Shown here in pieces: positions 14,644-23,375 of a stretch of DNA of 64,000 bases; positions within the stretch are counted from its first letter, which is position 1, and every line of letters starts with the position of its first letter. Location of the stretch: NCBI GenBank assembly GCA_934446365.1, contig CAKSDZ010000003.1, positions 186,001 to 250,000 of the forward strand, written 5' to 3'. The translations under genes and the position numbers were made by a program. The stretch is from an uncultured Eubacteriales bacterium. GTDB lineage: Bacteria; Bacillota; Clostridia; Oscillospirales; CAG-272. The notes under the pieces are model-generated. The model was given only the letters and a program-made list of their open reading frames with translations, was not told the DNA's origin and did no database searches.

Positions 14644-17600
14644 TTATACCTTTTCCACGCCGAGCGTCAGCTTTTCGTCGCCGATGCTCCATTCCTTGGA
14701 GGAGGCACAGGTCTTGTCGAAGAGGAAAGCGTCGCAAAGCGTTTTGCTTTTGATATCGTCCGCATTGCGCTCCATGACGGTGCGCAGTGCGTCGTTTCCG
14801 GCAGCGTAAACGCGGATATGATCGAGCACCTCGAAGCCCGCGTCTTTGCGCATCGTCTGAATCTTTGAGATGATCTCGCGGACGTTGCCTTCCTCGATGA
14901 GCTCCGGCGTGAGATTGGTGTCGAGCACGACGGTGATGCCTTTGTCGGAGAGCGCCTCAAAGCCGGGCATCTGTGCGGAATCGATGAGCAGATCGTCGCG
15001 GGAAAGCTCCGCTGTGATATCGCCGAGGTCGAGACGAATCATGCCGGTCGCATTCAGCTCCGCCATCGCGGCGTTGCCGTCAAGCTTCGGCAGCAGCTCG
15101 CGGATTTTGCCGAGGTGCTTGCCGTATTTCGGGCCGACGGTGCGCATCTGCGGCTTGAACGAATAGGAGGTGAATGCGCTCACGTCGTCCGTATAGCGCA
15201 CCTCCTTGACATTCAGCTCATCCGCGATGATTTCGGTGAAATAGTCCGGCAGAGGAAGCTCCGCCTTGACATACATCGCGGCGATCGGCTGACGGTTTTT
15301 GATGCTCGCGGCATTGCGGCACGCGCGTCCGAGCACGACGACGTCGAGAACCTCGCCCATGCGCGCTTCCAGCTCGCGGTCGATCATCGCTTCATTCACG
15401 GTCGGATAGTCGCAGAGATGGACGGACTCCGGCGCGTTCTTATCGATGCTGCAAACGAGATTGCGATAGATATCCTCCGTCATGAACGGAATCATCGGCG
15501 CCGCAAGCTTGCAGAACGTGACAAGCGTCGTATAGAGCGTCATATAGGCGTTTATCTTGTCCTGCGGCATGCCGGAGACCCAGAAGCGTTCACGGGAACG
15601 TCGGACATACCAGTTGGAAAGATCGTCCACGAAGTCCTGCAAAAGCTTGGTGGTTTGCAGGATCTCATAGTTTTCGAGGTTTTTATCGACCGCCGCAACG
15701 ACGGTATTGAGTCTCGACAGGAGCCATTTATCCATGACGGAGAGCTTATCGTAATCCAGCGTGTATTTTGTCGCGTCGAAGCCGTCGATATTGGCATAGA
15801 GTACAAAGAACGCATACGTGTTCCAAAGCGTGCCCATGAATTTGCGCTGTCCCTCGACGACCGCGCCTCCGTGGAAACGGTTCGGGAGCCACGGCGCGCT
15901 GTTGGAGTAGAAATACCAGCGGATGGCGTCCGCGCCGTAGGTTTCCAGCGCGTCGAACGGATCGACGGCATTGCCCTTGGATTTGGACATTTTTTGACCG
16001 TTTTCATCCTGCACAAGTCCCAGCACGATAACGTTCTTATACGGAGCCTTATTGAAAATGAGCGTCGAGATGGCGAGCAGGGAATAGAACCAGCCGCGCG
16101 TCTGATCGACTGCCTCGGAAATGAAATCCGCGGGGAAATGCTCCTCAAAAACCTCTTTGTTTTCAAAGGGATAGTGCCACTGGGCAAACGGCATGGAGCC
16201 GGAATCGAACCAGCAGTCGATGACCTCCTTCACGCGGTGCATTTCGCCGCCGCAGTGCGGGCATTTGATGGTGACAGCGTCGATGAAGGGACGGTGCAGC
16301 TCGATATCCTCGGGGCAGTTGTCCGACATCTCACGCAGCTCGGCGATGGAGCCGACGGCATGGCGGTGTCCGCATTCGCATTCCCAAATGTTGAGCGGCG
16401 TGCCCCAGTAGCGGTTGCGGGAGATGCCCCAGTCCTGCACGTTTTCAAGCCAGTCGCCGAAGCGTCCCTTGCCGATGGATTCCGGAATCCAGTTGATCGT
16501 GTTGTTGTTTTGGATGAGGTGCTCGCGCACCTTGGTCATTTCGATGAACCATGAATCGCGCGCGTAATAGATGAGCGGCGTGTCGCAGCGCCAGCAGAAC
16601 GGATACTCATGCTCGAAATTCGGCGCGTCGAAGAGAAGTCCCTCCTCTTTGAGATCATGCAGAATCAGCGGGTCCGCTTCCTTGACGAATTTTCCGGCGT
16701 AAGGCGTGTTTTCCGTCATGTCGCCCTTTCCGTCCACAAATTGGACGAACGGCAGGTCATACCGGCGGCCGGTTTTTAAGTCGTCCGCACCGAAAGCGGG
16801 CGCCGTGTGGACGATGCCGGTACCGTCGGTCATCGTAACATAGTCCGCGCAGGTGAGAAAGTGCGCTTTTTTGCCGGTTTTCGCGACAAATTCGCCGGTG
16901 CAGGCGAAGAGCGGTTCATATTCGCGGTATTCAAGCTCCTTGCCCGTCATCGATTCCAGAATCTCATAGGCGGGCGCACCGTCCTTTGCGAGCTTTCCGA
17001 GCACGGTATCGAGCAGCGCTTTCGCCATATAATACGTGTAGCCGTCCGCGGCTTTCACCTTGCAGTAGGTCTCGTCGGGATTGACGGTGAGCGCGACGTT
17101 GGAGGGCAGCGTCCACGGCGTGGTCGTCCATGCGAGGAAGTAAGCGTCCTCGCCCTTTGCCTTGAAGCGGACGACGGCGGAGCGCTCCTTGACGGTTTTA
17201 TAGCCTTGCGCTACCTCGTGCGTGGCGAGCGGCGTGCCGCAGCGCGGGCAGTAGGGAACGATTTGGAAGCCCTTGTAAAGCAGTCCCTTGTCGTGAATCT
17301 GTTTGAGCGCCCACCATTCGGATTCGATATAATCGTTTTCATAGGTTACGTAAGGGTGCTCCATATCCGCCCAAAAGCCGACGGTGCCGGAGAAATCCTC
17401 CCACATGCCCTTGTATTTCCACACGCTTTCCTTGCATTCTGCGATGAAAGGGGCGATTCCGTATTCCTCAATCTGCTCCTTGCCGTCGAGCCCGAGCTTT
17501 TTTTCCACTTCCAGCTCGACCGGCAGTCCGTGGGTATCCCAGCCGGCCTTGCGGTCGACCTTATAGCCTTTCATCGTGCGGTAGCGCGGAATCATGTCCT

Positions 17601-17793
17601 TGATGACGCGGGTGAGGACATGTCCGATATGCGGCTTGCCGTTGGCGGTCGGCGGACCGTCATAGAACGTATAATTCTTGCAGTCACGCCTGTCCTCTAT
17701 GCTTTTTTCAAAGATTTTGTTTTCTTTCCAAAAGGCTTCGGTTTTCTTTTCTCTTTCGACAAAATTCAGATTTGCCGATACTTTTTCGTACAT
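14644..17793 (-). CDS. ileS: Isoleucyl-tRNA synthetase, type 2 (IleS2-like)
   Basis: A 1049-aa class I synthetase that charges tRNA-Ile. The HIGH motif is in DGPPTANGKPHIGHVLTRV and the KMSKS motif in NGQKMSKSKGNA. The long CP1 editing domain and several zinc-binding Cys pairs (YCPRCGTPL, FCWRCDTPL, CECGHRH, IKCPHCGGE) are present. The YDGPPTANGKPHIGH sequence, the total length and the eukaryote-like C-terminus place it with type 2 enzymes, which as a group tolerate mupirocin. A T-box leader with an isoleucine specifier controls it. The gene is complete and ends at a shared terminator. Confidence 0.95.
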   Translation of the reverse strand: MYEKVSANLNFVEREKKTEAFWKENKIFEKSIEDRRDCKNYTFYDGPPTANGKPHIGHVLTRVIKDMIPRYRTMKGYKVDRKAGWDTHGLPVELEVEKKLGLDGKEQIEEYGIAPFIAECKESVWKYKGMWEDFSGTVGFWADMEHPYVTYENDYIESEWWALKQIHDKGLLYKGFQIVPYCPRCGTPLATHEVAQGYKTVKERSAVVRFKAKGEDAYFLAWTTTPWTLPSNVALTVNPDETYCKVKAADGYTYYMAKALLDTVLGKLAKDGAPAYEILESMTGKELEYREYEPLFACTGEFVAKTGKKAHFLTCADYVTMTDGTGIVHTAPAFGADDLKTGRRYDLPFVQFVDGKGDMTENTPYAGKFVKEADPLILHDLKEEGLLFDAPNFEHEYPFCWRCDTPLIYYARDSWFIEMTKVREHLIQNNNTINWIPESIGKGRFGDWLENVQDWGISRNRYWGTPLNIWECECGHRHAVGSIAELREMSDNCPEDIELHRPFIDAVTIKCPHCGGEMHRVKEVIDCWFDSGSMPFAQWHYPFENKEVFEEHFPADFISEAVDQTRGWFYSLLAISTLIFNKAPYKNVIVLGLVQDENGQKMSKSKGNAVDPFDALETYGADAIRWYFYSNSAPWLPNRFHGGAVVEGQRKFMGTLWNTYAFFVLYANIDGFDATKYTLDYDKLSVMDKWLLSRLNTVVAAVDKNLENYEILQTTKLLQDFVDDLSNWYVRRSRERFWVSGMPQDKINAYMTLYTTLVTFCKLAAPMIPFMTEDIYRNLVCSIDKNAPESVHLCDYPTVNEAMIDRELEARMGEVLDVVVLGRACRNAASIKNRQPIAAMYVKAELPLPDYFTEIIADELNVKEVRYTDDVSAFTSYSFKPQMRTVGPKYGKHLGKIRELLPKLDGNAAMAELNATGMIRLDLGDITAELSRDDLLIDSAQMPGFEALSDKGITVVLDTNLTPELIEEGNVREIISKIQTMRKDAGFEVLDHIRVYAAGNDALRTVMERNADDIKSKTLCDAFLFDKTCASSKEWSIGDEKLTLGVEKV

Positions 17794-17821
17794 GAAATGG
17801 CCTCCTCATGCTGAATTTCCA

Positions 17822-18078
17822 AAATAAAAAATCTCCGTCCGTATTCATAGGACGAAGATTTCCGCTCCGCTTTACCACCTATCAAACATACAGACATATG
17901 CCGCTCCGTGACGGGGAGCCGCCGTCGGAGGCTAATGGGAAAATCCGTTCGCCGCCGAGGCTCGGAAGTGATTTTCGCCGCTTCCCGCATGATGCCGGAC
18001 TTTCACCGTCTCCGGCTCGCTTTGACCGCTTGGAAGCGCTACTCTCTTCGTCAACGCCTTTCAGGATGCTTATATTTA
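17822..18078 (-). promoter_or_regulatory. T-box leader of ileS (Ile specifier)
   Basis: On the complement this leader has AGTA in stem I (18040-18043), a specifier ATC for isoleucine (17970-17972), the T-box AGGTGGTAAAGCGG (17868-17881) and a terminator stem ending in TTTTTTATTTTG (about 17825-17862). Uncharged tRNA-Ile would pair with the specifier and the T-box to allow read-through into ileS. Confidence 0.93.
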
Positions 18079-18084
18079 TTTTCT

Positions 18085-18113
18085 ATTTTATTCTATAATT
18101 TTGTATATGTCAA
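18085..18113 (-). promoter_or_regulatory. Sigma-A promoter of ileS
   Basis: On the complement, TTGACA (18108-18113) and TAAAAT (18085-18090), spacer 17 bp. The TGA of the TTGACA box is at the same time the stop codon of the upstream MATE gene. Confidence 0.85.
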
Positions 18114-19429
18114 GAACTTTTTGCCGATTTTGCAAATTTTCTGAAATAGCGGACGGTGGTGACGGCGGAAAAGACAAGTGTGAGAGCTTCCGCCGTGCCG
18201 AACGAGAGCCAAATTCCGTCGGTTCCGGCGGTGTGTGAGAGAATAAGGATTGCGGGAAGGATGAAAATCACGCCTCGCATCATGGAGATGAGAAAGCTCT
18301 CTTTGGTTTTGGTGCAGGCTGCGCAGAAGGCGGCTGCGATGATGTTGAGGCCGGCGGCAAAAAATCCCGTGAAATAGAGCACAAGCCCCCGGCAAGCAAG
18401 CGCGGTCATTTCGGCGTCGTTTTCCTTGTTGAAAAGCGCGACCGTCGGCTCACGGAAAAAGTATGCAGCGGCAAATAAAATGCCGGCGACGGCAAGGGAA
18501 AGCACACAGGCAAGCCGCAGGATTTTCGACAGCTCCGGTTTGTTTTTTTCAGCGGCGGAAACGCTGACAAGCGGCTGGATTCCCTGTGAAATCCCCGTGA
18601 AAATCGAGACGGCGACAAGCGCGACGTTGGCGATGATTCCATATGCTGCAACGCCGGTATTGCCTGCAAGCGAGAATACGGAACGGTTGAAAAAGACCAT
18701 GACGATGCCGGAAGAAAGCTCCGTGACGAAAGAGAATATCCCCATGGAAAGGCAGGATGCGATGGCGCGCGGAGAAATCCGGCATTTCATAAGCCGGAAG
18801 GTGTTCGATTTTTTGAGAAAATGCAGGGAAAGAATCAGCATACTGATGATCGGCGCCGAGGCGGTGGCGGCCGCTGCGCCGAACATGCCGAGCCCCAGCG
18901 GGAATATGAAGAGGTAGTCGAGAAGGATATTGGCAAAGCTGCCGATGAGCATCGCCGCCATGGAAAGACGCGGATTTCCGTCGTTGCGGACGAAGGCGGT
19001 GAGAATGTTGTTCATGATGAAAAGTAAGGAAGTACACATCAGGGTTTTCAGATATTCGTCGGTATAGGCAAGGGTTTCCGTGTCCGCGCCGAGCAGAAGG
19101 CAGATTTCCTCCGAAAAGACAAATCCGAGCAGTGTGATGAGAACGCCTGCCGCCATGCCGAACGCACAAATATTGGTAAAGATATTTTCGGCGTTCTTAT
19201 CCTTGGCGGCACGAAGCGCGGTAAAGCGGCTGGCGGCGCCGATGCCGGCCATCAGTCCCGTTCCGCTGATAAGGCTGAAAATGGGAATGGCGATATTCAG
19301 CGCGGCAAGCCCCAGCCCGCCGACGCCGGCGGAGACGAAATAGGTGTCCGCGAGAATATAGCAGGAAAGGCCGACCATGCCGAGCACACTGGAGGTCACA
19401 TATTTTGCAAATTTTTGGGATGTATTCAT
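18110..19429 (-). CDS. MATE-family efflux transporter, guanidine-riboswitch controlled
   Basis: A 439-aa membrane protein with twelve predicted helices and MATE-family features (YILADTYFVSAGVGGLGLAA near the N-terminus; GMVGLSCY). MATE pumps export cationic compounds in exchange for Na+ or H+. The leader carries a guanidine-IV (mepA) riboswitch, so guanidine or a guanidinium compound is the likely substrate or signal. It is transcribed alone from its own promoter, and its stop codon lies inside the -35 box of the ileS promoter. No separate terminator is seen. Confidence 0.88.
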   Translation of the reverse strand: MNTSQKFAKYVTSSVLGMVGLSCYILADTYFVSAGVGGLGLAALNIAIPIFSLISGTGLMAGIGAASRFTALRAAKDKNAENIFTNICAFGMAAGVLITLLGFVFSEEICLLLGADTETLAYTDEYLKTLMCTSLLFIMNNILTAFVRNDGNPRLSMAAMLIGSFANILLDYLFIFPLGLGMFGAAAATASAPIISMLILSLHFLKKSNTFRLMKCRISPRAIASCLSMGIFSFVTELSSGIVMVFFNRSVFSLAGNTGVAAYGIIANVALVAVSIFTGISQGIQPLVSVSAAEKNKPELSKILRLACVLSLAVAGILFAAAYFFREPTVALFNKENDAEMTALACRGLVLYFTGFFAAGLNIIAAAFCAACTKTKESFLISMMRGVIFILPAILILSHTAGTDGIWLSFGTAEALTLVFSAVTTVRYFRKFAKSAKSS

Positions 19430-19436
19430 ATTTTTC

Positions 19437-19535
19437 TCCGAAAAAATGTCCGCCCGGTTCCTTCTATGACCTAACGGAACACGGCGGACACTCTCTTTCC
19501 TTTACCCGGTGGCAAAGGAAGCGTGATATCGATTT
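19437..19535 (-). promoter_or_regulatory. Guanidine-IV (mepA) riboswitch
   Basis: On the complement there are two hairpins: P1, CTTCCTTT/AAAGGAAaG with the loop GCCACCGGGT (19494-19521), and P2, TGTCCGCC/GGCGGACA (19483-19490 with 19447-19454) holding GTTCC/GGAAC and the loop GTTAGGTCAT, followed by TTTTTT. Loop ACC and loop GGT can form the kissing contact described for the class. P2 is also the terminator, so ligand would favour read-through. A MATE gene downstream is the expected target. Class assigned by motif and context. Confidence 0.8.
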
Positions 19536-19541
19536 TTTCAC

Positions 19542-19570
19542 AGTATAGCAGAAAAGGTGCGGTATGTCAA
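19542..19570 (-). promoter_or_regulatory. Sigma-A promoter of the MATE gene
   Basis: On the complement, TTGACA (19565-19570) and TATACT (19542-19547), spacer 17 bp. Confidence 0.88.
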
Positions 19571-19577
19571 GCTCTGT

Positions 19578-20657
19578 TTATAAAAGCGGGAATTTCCGGT
19601 CGACGCCGGAGCCGTATCGGGTGGCGAAGATCATTTTCCGTGACGGACTGAACGTGAAGATATCCATTGCGGTTTCCTTGTCGGAATACGGCTCGCGTTC
19701 GTAAAGAATGCCCGCATCGTCGGGATAGACGCCGGAGATTTTCCGCCCGGCGGACATGGTCGTAATGCTGAGAAAGCCCGCCTTGTCATAGGTTACGGCG
19801 TCGTAGTGACAGTGTCCGGCGATTCTCGCGGGCACATGGTGGGGCACACCTGAAAAATCGGCACGGATATCATAGGGAAAATCGGGGTTGTCCGAGGAAA
19901 TATGAATCGCCTCTCCGCGAACAAAGGCTTTCGTGATGCGGTCGAGCGCATCCCCGCCGATACGGACGCTTTCGTTATGGCGGATACCGTCGAACGGAAC
20001 ATGTTCCAGAAAAATCACATGCTCAGGCGCGTTATGAAGCGCAGTGTCCGCAAGCCATGAAAGCTGTGCGCCGCCGTAGGCATTGTCCCATTGGGCATTG
20101 TACTTCATCGTTCCGTCCTCTTGCATGATGAGGGGAACATCGCTGCTGTTGAGCAGAATAAAGCGGGTGTCCGAGGCATCTAAGTAGCCGTAGAGAAGAT
20201 TGTTTCCGGCGGGATGATAATTCGGATAGTCCTCGGCGTGGGAAGAAAGGATTTCATACTGCACGCTGTCGGGAACGACCGTTTCGGGACGGCAGACATG
20301 CGTGCCGTTCACGGCGCCGTGGATAGAGTTGTCGTCATGGTTTCCCTTTACACAAAACCATGGGATCTCACAAGGCGAGAGCTGCGCCGCAAGATCATGC
20401 ATCATGGCGATGTGCTCGTCTTTCAACGGGGGATAATTTCCCACATTGTCGCCGCCGAGGCAGAAAAATTCGATTGCCTGCGCACGGGCGATTTCGTTTA
20501 CCGCACCGACAAGATTGGTGACGGCGACCTCCATTTCCTCATTGGGTTTATAATGCAGATCGGAAGCGAACGCGAACCGCACGTCGCCGGGCACCGCGAC
20601 CGGCAGCCTTTTTATGACGCGCTCCGCTTCCGCTTTTGCATAATCGGTCATTTTCAT
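19578..20657 (-). CDS. Calcineurin-like metallophosphoesterase
   Basis: A 359-aa protein with the metallophosphoesterase motifs in order: ASDLHYKPN, LGGDNVGNYPP, VKGNHDDNSIHG, FLEHVPFDG and AGHCHYDAV. These residues bind two metal ions and hydrolyse phosphoesters. There is no signal peptide. The start at 20657 is chosen because GGAGGA lies 11 bp upstream; a longer reading frame would run into the GNAT gene. The gene follows a GNAT gene with a 20-bp gap and probably shares its promoter. The natural substrate cannot be predicted. Confidence 0.85.
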   Translation of the reverse strand: MKMTDYAKAEAERVIKRLPVAVPGDVRFAFASDLHYKPNEEMEVAVTNLVGAVNEIARAQAIEFFCLGGDNVGNYPPLKDEHIAMMHDLAAQLSPCEIPWFCVKGNHDDNSIHGAVNGTHVCRPETVVPDSVQYEILSSHAEDYPNYHPAGNNLLYGYLDASDTRFILLNSSDVPLIMQEDGTMKYNAQWDNAYGGAQLSWLADTALHNAPEHVIFLEHVPFDGIRHNESVRIGGDALDRITKAFVRGEAIHISSDNPDFPYDIRADFSGVPHHVPARIAGHCHYDAVTYDKAGFLSITTMSAGRKISGVYPDDAGILYEREPYSDKETAMDIFTFSPSRKMIFATRYGSGVDRKFPLL

Positions 20658-20677
20658 GTTCGGCAAAGTCCTCCGTT

Positions 20678-21157
20678 TTATGTCGGTGAAAGAATTTTTT
20701 CGAGTCCGATCTTTTGCGGCGTAAGACCGCATTTCTCATAAAATTTCATGGCGTCCTTGTTGCACGCCCACACGTTCAGCGTGACGTTGTAGCAGCCGTT
20801 CTCCCTTGCAAAGGCGAGAACATGCTCATAGAGACGCTTGCCGATGTGCTGTCCGCGTGCCGTTTCATCCACGCACAGGTCGTCGATATACAGCGTTTTG
20901 ATGTCGGTCAGAATGTTGTCGCTTATGTGCCGGATCATGACGCAGAACGCATATCCGAGTACAAAGCCGGTGTCGTCCACCGCCGTGAAAACGGGCTTTG
21001 TGTCGTCGGCGAGGATGACGCAAAGCTCCTCGTCCGTGTATTTTTTCGCGTCCGCCCGAAACAGATCCGGCCGTCCGCGATGATGGACGTCGAGAACCTG
21101 ACGCAGCAGGCGGTCGATTCCCTCGATATCCGCCGCGGTCGCTCTTCTGATAATCAT
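20678..21157 (-). CDS. GNAT-family N-acetyltransferase
   Basis: A 159-aa acetyl-CoA-dependent acetyltransferase. The start MIIRRATAADIEGIDRLLRQ, the central YIDDLCVDETARGQHIGKRL (acetyl-CoA binding loop) and the C-terminal NVWACNKDAMKFYEKCG are the family landmarks. Substrate unknown. Its own promoter lies directly upstream, and the metallophosphoesterase gene follows after 20 bp. Confidence 0.9.
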   Translation of the reverse strand: MIIRRATAADIEGIDRLLRQVLDVHHRGRPDLFRADAKKYTDEELCVILADDTKPVFTAVDDTGFVLGYAFCVMIRHISDNILTDIKTLYIDDLCVDETARGQHIGKRLYEHVLAFARENGCYNVTLNVWACNKDAMKFYEKCGLTPQKIGLEKILSPT

Positions 21158-21190
21158 ATGGCAAAATCCTTCTCTCGAATGTTTTTCATC

Positions 21191-21219
21191 ATTCTATCAC
21201 AACCCGCTGCCGATTGCAA
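21191..21219 (-). promoter_or_regulatory. Promoter of the GNAT/metallophosphoesterase unit
   Basis: On the complement, TTGCAA (21214-21219) and TAGAAT (21191-21196), spacer 17 bp. Confidence 0.7.
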
Positions 21220-21253
21220 GAAGTGCGCGGAAAAATGTGCGCGTACCGATATT

Positions 21254-21796
21254 TCATCGGATCAGCACACAACTGATGAAGGTCGTCGTGTTTTTGCCAT
21301 TGTAATAGGGAATGCCGCATTTTTCACAGACATCGGAGACAAGCAGCCCCGCGGCTTCCATCGAGGGCGCGGCGCGTTCGGGAAAACGGCACGGCGCGTC
21401 GGGATAGGTGCAGTCCCTGCAAACGGTGCAGCGTCCGGCTCCCATGGGAAGAATATCGTGTCCGTCGCCGCACAGAGCCGCTGTGAGCGCTTCAAACCGC
21501 TTTTTGTGGAGGGCGGCGGCGCGCTCTATGGCTTCAAAATCGAACTCGTCCTCCATTTCCCCAATCGTTTCGACAAGGATTCCGTCCGTGTAGGCGGATA
21601 CTTTTTCCCGCATCTCGTCAAGCGTGCCGCAGCCGGGCGGACAGCTCCATGTTTTATTATAGCTGCGGCAGCGGTCGGCGCGGCACATGGCGCGCACCTC
21701 CTCGCGGAAAACGAGCGCGTCCCGCACGAGCGGCGCAGTTTTTTCAAAACCGACGGCGTCGGCGGTTTTCAGGGCGTCGGCAATCATTTGGTTCAT
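21254..21796 (-). CDS. DUF2284 metal-binding protein
   Basis: A 180-aa cysteine-rich protein. The clusters MCRADRCRSYNKTWSCPPGCG (N-terminal) and GRCTVCRDCTYPDAPCRFP (C-terminal) are the pattern of DUF2284, a family thought to bind metal or an iron-sulfur cluster. A third pair, CEKCGIPYYNGKNTTTF, lies near the end. The biochemical role is unknown. A ribosome site GGAGA precedes the ATG. A terminator separates it from the epimerase gene upstream. Confidence 0.85.
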   Translation of the reverse strand: MNQMIADALKTADAVGFEKTAPLVRDALVFREEVRAMCRADRCRSYNKTWSCPPGCGTLDEMREKVSAYTDGILVETIGEMEDEFDFEAIERAAALHKKRFEALTAALCGDGHDILPMGAGRCTVCRDCTYPDAPCRFPERAAPSMEAAGLLVSDVCEKCGIPYYNGKNTTTFISCVLIR

Positions 21797-21827
21797 AAAA
21801 ATATCTCCATAAAAAATTTGATTTCAA

Positions 21828-21857
21828 ATAAAAGCAGCCGCAAAGCGGCTGTTTTTC
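21828..21857. terminator. Terminator of the aldose epimerase gene
   Basis: CAGCCGC (21835-21841) pairs with GCGGCTG (21845-21851), loop AAA, with CTTTTATTTG after it on the minus strand and GTTTTTC on the plus strand. Confidence 0.75.
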
Positions 21858-21860
21858 GTT

Positions 21861-22706
21861 TTATAAGACGGTGACCGAATATTCAAATCGAAATTCCTCG
21901 CCCGCTGCGAGACGGTTGATATACGGCTTTTCCTCGATTTTGCCGGAGACGTCGGGAGAATCGCAGATGCCATGCCATGGCTCGATGCAGACGAACGGCG
22001 CGCCGGGCTTTGCCCAAAGTCCGACGAACGGAACCTTGCCGAAATCCATTTTCAAAAGCTCGCGTCCGCTTTTCGACACGATTTTTGCCGACGTGCTGGC
22101 GAGATTCGGGAAAAACAGCGCATCGCCGTCGAAGATATGCTCGGTGATTTCGATGCTTTTGCGGCGCTTGGCGAGCATTTTTTCTCCGGACATGAGGCCG
22201 GATTCATTGAAGAGAAGCGTTGTAAACGTTTCATAATCCGAGAATTTGACGAAGTCTCCGATTTCGATATTGAAAGCGGGATGGGCGCCGAGGGAAAAAT
22301 ACATTTCGTCATTTCCCAAATTTTTTACCGTGTTGGAGACTGCCAGCGTTTTGTCTTTGAGCGCATATTCCACCGTCAGGGCGAAATCGAACGGATATAC
22401 CCGGCGGGTTTCTTCGCTTGCTTCAAGACGGAACGACGCCTTTTCGTCGGATGCCATCAGAATCTCAAACTGGCTTTTGCGTGCAAATCCATGCTTGGGA
22501 AGATAGTATTTCTTGTCCCGATAGGTAAAGCTGTCCGAGCAGAGCCGTCCGACAATCGGAAAGAGAATCGGGGATTGTCCGCTCCATATGGACGGTTCGC
22601 CCTGCCAAAGATATTCACGTCCGGTTTTGTTGTCGGAAATGCCGGCAAGCTCCGCGCCGTATGGCTTGATTTTGATGGTGAGTTGTCCGTTTTTCAGTAT
22701 AATCAT
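21861..22706 (-). CDS. Aldose 1-epimerase family protein (LacX-like)
   Basis: A 281-aa beta-sandwich protein of the galactose mutarotase fold. Landmark residues are seen in KHGFARKSQFEI (first catalytic His), GAHPAFNIEIGDF (second His) and CIEPWHGICDSPD (catalytic Glu). It interconverts the anomers of a sugar or hexose phosphate; the family branch LacX is of uncertain substrate. It has its own promoter and terminator. Confidence 0.88.
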   Translation of the reverse strand: MIILKNGQLTIKIKPYGAELAGISDNKTGREYLWQGEPSIWSGQSPILFPIVGRLCSDSFTYRDKKYYLPKHGFARKSQFEILMASDEKASFRLEASEETRRVYPFDFALTVEYALKDKTLAVSNTVKNLGNDEMYFSLGAHPAFNIEIGDFVKFSDYETFTTLLFNESGLMSGEKMLAKRRKSIEITEHIFDGDALFFPNLASTSAKIVSKSGRELLKMDFGKVPFVGLWAKPGAPFVCIEPWHGICDSPDVSGKIEEKPYINRLAAGEEFRFEYSVTVL

Positions 22707-22780
22707 AGGCTTCTCCCAAAGGTGATAAAGACCGACAGGATTTTGTGACGACGTCGATTTTACCGCTATTCTTTATTTCT

Positions 22781-22809
22781 ATCATATCCTAATTTTTGAA
22801 TTTTGTCAA
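22781..22809 (-). promoter_or_regulatory. Promoter of the aldose epimerase gene
   Basis: On the complement, TTGACA (22804-22809) and TATGAT (22781-22786), spacer 17 bp. Confidence 0.8.
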
Positions 22810-22858
22810 TCCTTGTTCATGACTATCAATAAAATTTAGTATAAAAAATAAAATATTG

Positions 22859-22886
22859 TTGAAATTATCAAAAAATATGATACAAT
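22859..22886 (+). promoter_or_regulatory. Promoter of the AT-rich Nudix gene
   Basis: TTGAAA (22859-22864) and TACAAT (22881-22886), spacer 16 bp, within a very AT-rich stretch. Confidence 0.6.
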
Positions 22887-22923
22887 AATAAAAAAGTAAT
22901 AAATCAATATTTGTGGAGACACA

Positions 22924-23340
22924 ATGATGCAAGGATACAATGCGATAGTAGTATTTTGTGAAAATGCTGATAAGATGTTGATGTGTAAAAGAAGAAAAAA
23001 TCCATATAAGGGATTATCAAATTTTGTCGGTGGAAAAATTGAAAAAAATGAAAACGGGTTGGATGCGGCGTATAGAGAGCTTGAAGAAGAAACCGCAATA
23101 TCAAGAAATGATATTATTCTTTCTCACTTAATGGATTTCATCTACCATTTTGGAAATTGTTATCTTGAAGTTTATGTTGGGAAGCTCAATAAAGCAATCA
23201 ATGTCAGTGGAGATGAAAACGAATTGTATTGGTCTACATTAGATAATGACTTTTTCGATGTAACACAATATGCGGGAGAAGGAAATATTGGGCACATTAT
23301 GATGCATGTAAAAATGTATCAAGAGGAATTATTGAAATGA
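22924..23340 (+). CDS. Nudix hydrolase, probably acquired by transfer
   Basis: A 138-aa Nudix protein. The Nudix box runs GGKIEKNENGLDAAYRELEE and then ETAI: the glutamates that hold the metal ion are intact, while the usual G before the last hydrophobic residue is A. Members cleave nucleoside diphosphates linked to another group; the CKRRKNPYKGLSNFVGGK start is typical of 8-oxo-dGTPase/MutT-like enzymes. The gene and its flanks are clearly AT-rich against neighbours that are above 50 percent GC, and codon use differs (many ATA, TTA, AAA). This suggests recent transfer. GGAG lies 5 bp before the ATG. Confidence 0.88.
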   Translation: MMQGYNAIVVFCENADKMLMCKRRKNPYKGLSNFVGGKIEKNENGLDAAYRELEEETAISRNDIILSHLMDFIYHFGNCYLEVYVGKLNKAINVSGDENELYWSTLDNDFFDVTQYAGEGNIGHIMMHVKMYQEELLK

Positions 23341-23375
23341 TTTTGCAGAATTGGATGGGAGGGAGATGGTAAGAC

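Noticed and set aside
15115..16554. Long open frame of 479 codons opposite ileS
   Set aside because: It is the complement of a highly conserved synthetase gene with biased codons; such shadows are common at this GC content. The same holds for the long frames opposite thrS, the FAD gene, the glutamate synthase and the tail-fibre gene.
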